A stretch of 41,266 nucleotides of DNA. It comes from JAYEJB01 sp034716415. GTDB lineage: Bacteria > Patescibacteriota > Patescibacteriia > SG8-24. The notes beneath the pieces are model-generated. The model saw nothing but the letters and a program-made list of their open reading frames with translations. It searched no databases and was not told the DNA's origin. This document shows positions 41,008-41,266 of the stretch, one piece after another; the first letter of the stretch is position 1; each line of letters opens with the position of its first letter. The stretch lies in assembly GCA_034716415.1 (NCBI GenBank), contig JAYEJB010000029.1, positions 1 through 41,266 on the forward strand, given 5' to 3'. A program made the translations under genes and the position numbers.

Positions 41008-41036
41008 AATATATACCCATTATAATATATTGTCAA
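41008..41036 (-). promoter_or_regulatory. Near-consensus sigma-70 promoter for DUF5320-DUF134
   Basis: Minus strand TTGACA (41036-41031) and TATATT (41013-41008) are spaced 17 nt, 6/6 and 5/6 matches. Downstream, ATCAATTAAGATAATTATTGAT (41002-40981, imperfect dyad) lies where a repressor such as the DUF134 protein could bind; that link is inference. Confidence 0.85.
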
Positions 41037-41077
41037 GCACCGAGGAAGCATCAGCCCTGTCCGCCCCCATCCCCCAA

Positions 41078-41107
41078 CCAAAACCGCCCCAACTTGTGGG
41101 GCGGTTT
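41078..41107 (-). terminator. Terminator of a gene beyond the right edge
   Basis: Perfect 10-bp stem AAACCGCCCC/GGGGCGGTTT with a 7-nt loop and a short T-run on the minus strand, just upstream of the DUF5320 promoter. Confidence 0.75.
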
Positions 41108-41266
41108 CAATTTCTGATTCGTGTCCATGCTTACACTTTCGCCTTCTGTCCGGTCTTGCCTTCCTGTATCTCTTGAGCGATACTCGTACCTCTTCAATAT
41201 GCCTTGTTAGGATTCCGCGACCTTGCTTCACCCAAACGGCGTGAAGACACGGAAAAGCGAGCTCCA
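41108..41266. other. Right-edge segment, possible end of an unseen minus-strand gene
   Basis: No full gene is seen in these 159 nt. Given the terminator at 41078-41107, a minus-strand gene could end here. One minus frame reads GTSIAQEIQEGKTGQKAKV before a TAA near 41131, but it is open only from about 41180, so a gene end cannot be established. Confidence 0.3.

Noticed and set aside
40977..41231. 84-codon minus-strand frame at the right edge
   Set aside because: It runs across a perfect terminator hairpin and through a near-consensus promoter, so it is unlikely to be translated as one gene.

Overview
The window looks like a chromosomal segment of a Candidate Phyla Radiation (Patescibacteria) bacterium, probably a Parcubacteria-like lineage. 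The evidence is a compact, moderately GC-rich genome, an S10-spc ribosomal protein cluster with no rpmD (L30) between rpsE and rplO, a zinc-type S14, many short genes with overlapping ATGA junctions, and several families of short palindromic repeats, some inserted in frame into protein genes. UGA is used as a stop (for example in map), so there is no sign of code 25. Placement below the CPR level is not supported by what I can see. Almost every gene is on the minus strand; the only supported plus-strand protein gene is a small cysteine-rich orphan at 19871-20350.

Layout. 1-352: repeats, a tRNA-like relic, tRNA-CAU on plus, and two terminators. 364-11459: two tandem secreted surface proteins (2524 and 1171 aa), a six-block Gly-rich repeat protein and a beta-propeller, sharing a paralogous C-terminal region. 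11600-12051: terminator, initiator tRNA and two repeat families. 12066-19639: a probable operon reading asnS, TolB-like propeller, aspS, YbaK domain with histone-H1-like tail, scpA, scpB, D-Ala-D-Ala carboxypeptidase, small membrane exporter. 19691-20383: a 100-nt hairpin repeat and the orphan plus-strand gene. 20400-27120: secY, presenilin-like intramembrane protease, adk, UPF0200-like P-loop kinase, HExxH protein, map, ruvX, recO. 27348-38981: tuf, rpsJ, a 580-nt structured gap, then rplC-rplD-rplW-rplB-rpsS-rplV-rpsC-rplP-rpmC-rpsQ-rplN-rplX-rplE-rpsN-rpsH-rplF-rplR-rpsE-rplO. 39157-41266: another 100-nt hairpin repeat, a Phd-like/disordered protein, a repeat-rich zone, a DUF134 regulator flanked by inverted repeats, a DUF5320 protein with a near-consensus promoter, and a terminator.

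How the parts fit. The ribosomal/SecY cluster supplies translation and membrane insertion; presenilin-like protease, Adk and MetAP follow secY and would act on membrane peptides, nucleotides and nascent chains. The asnS-aspS-scpAB-dacA cluster combines tRNA charging, chromosome condensation and wall trimming. The two large secreted proteins probably form part of the cell surface. The most unusual signal is the spread of at least five palindromic repeat families, several of which are translated in one fixed frame as extra tails of S5, L22, L23, L29, ScpB and the Phd-like protein. The second is the long structured region between rpsJ and rplC, which has no gene and several nested hairpins.
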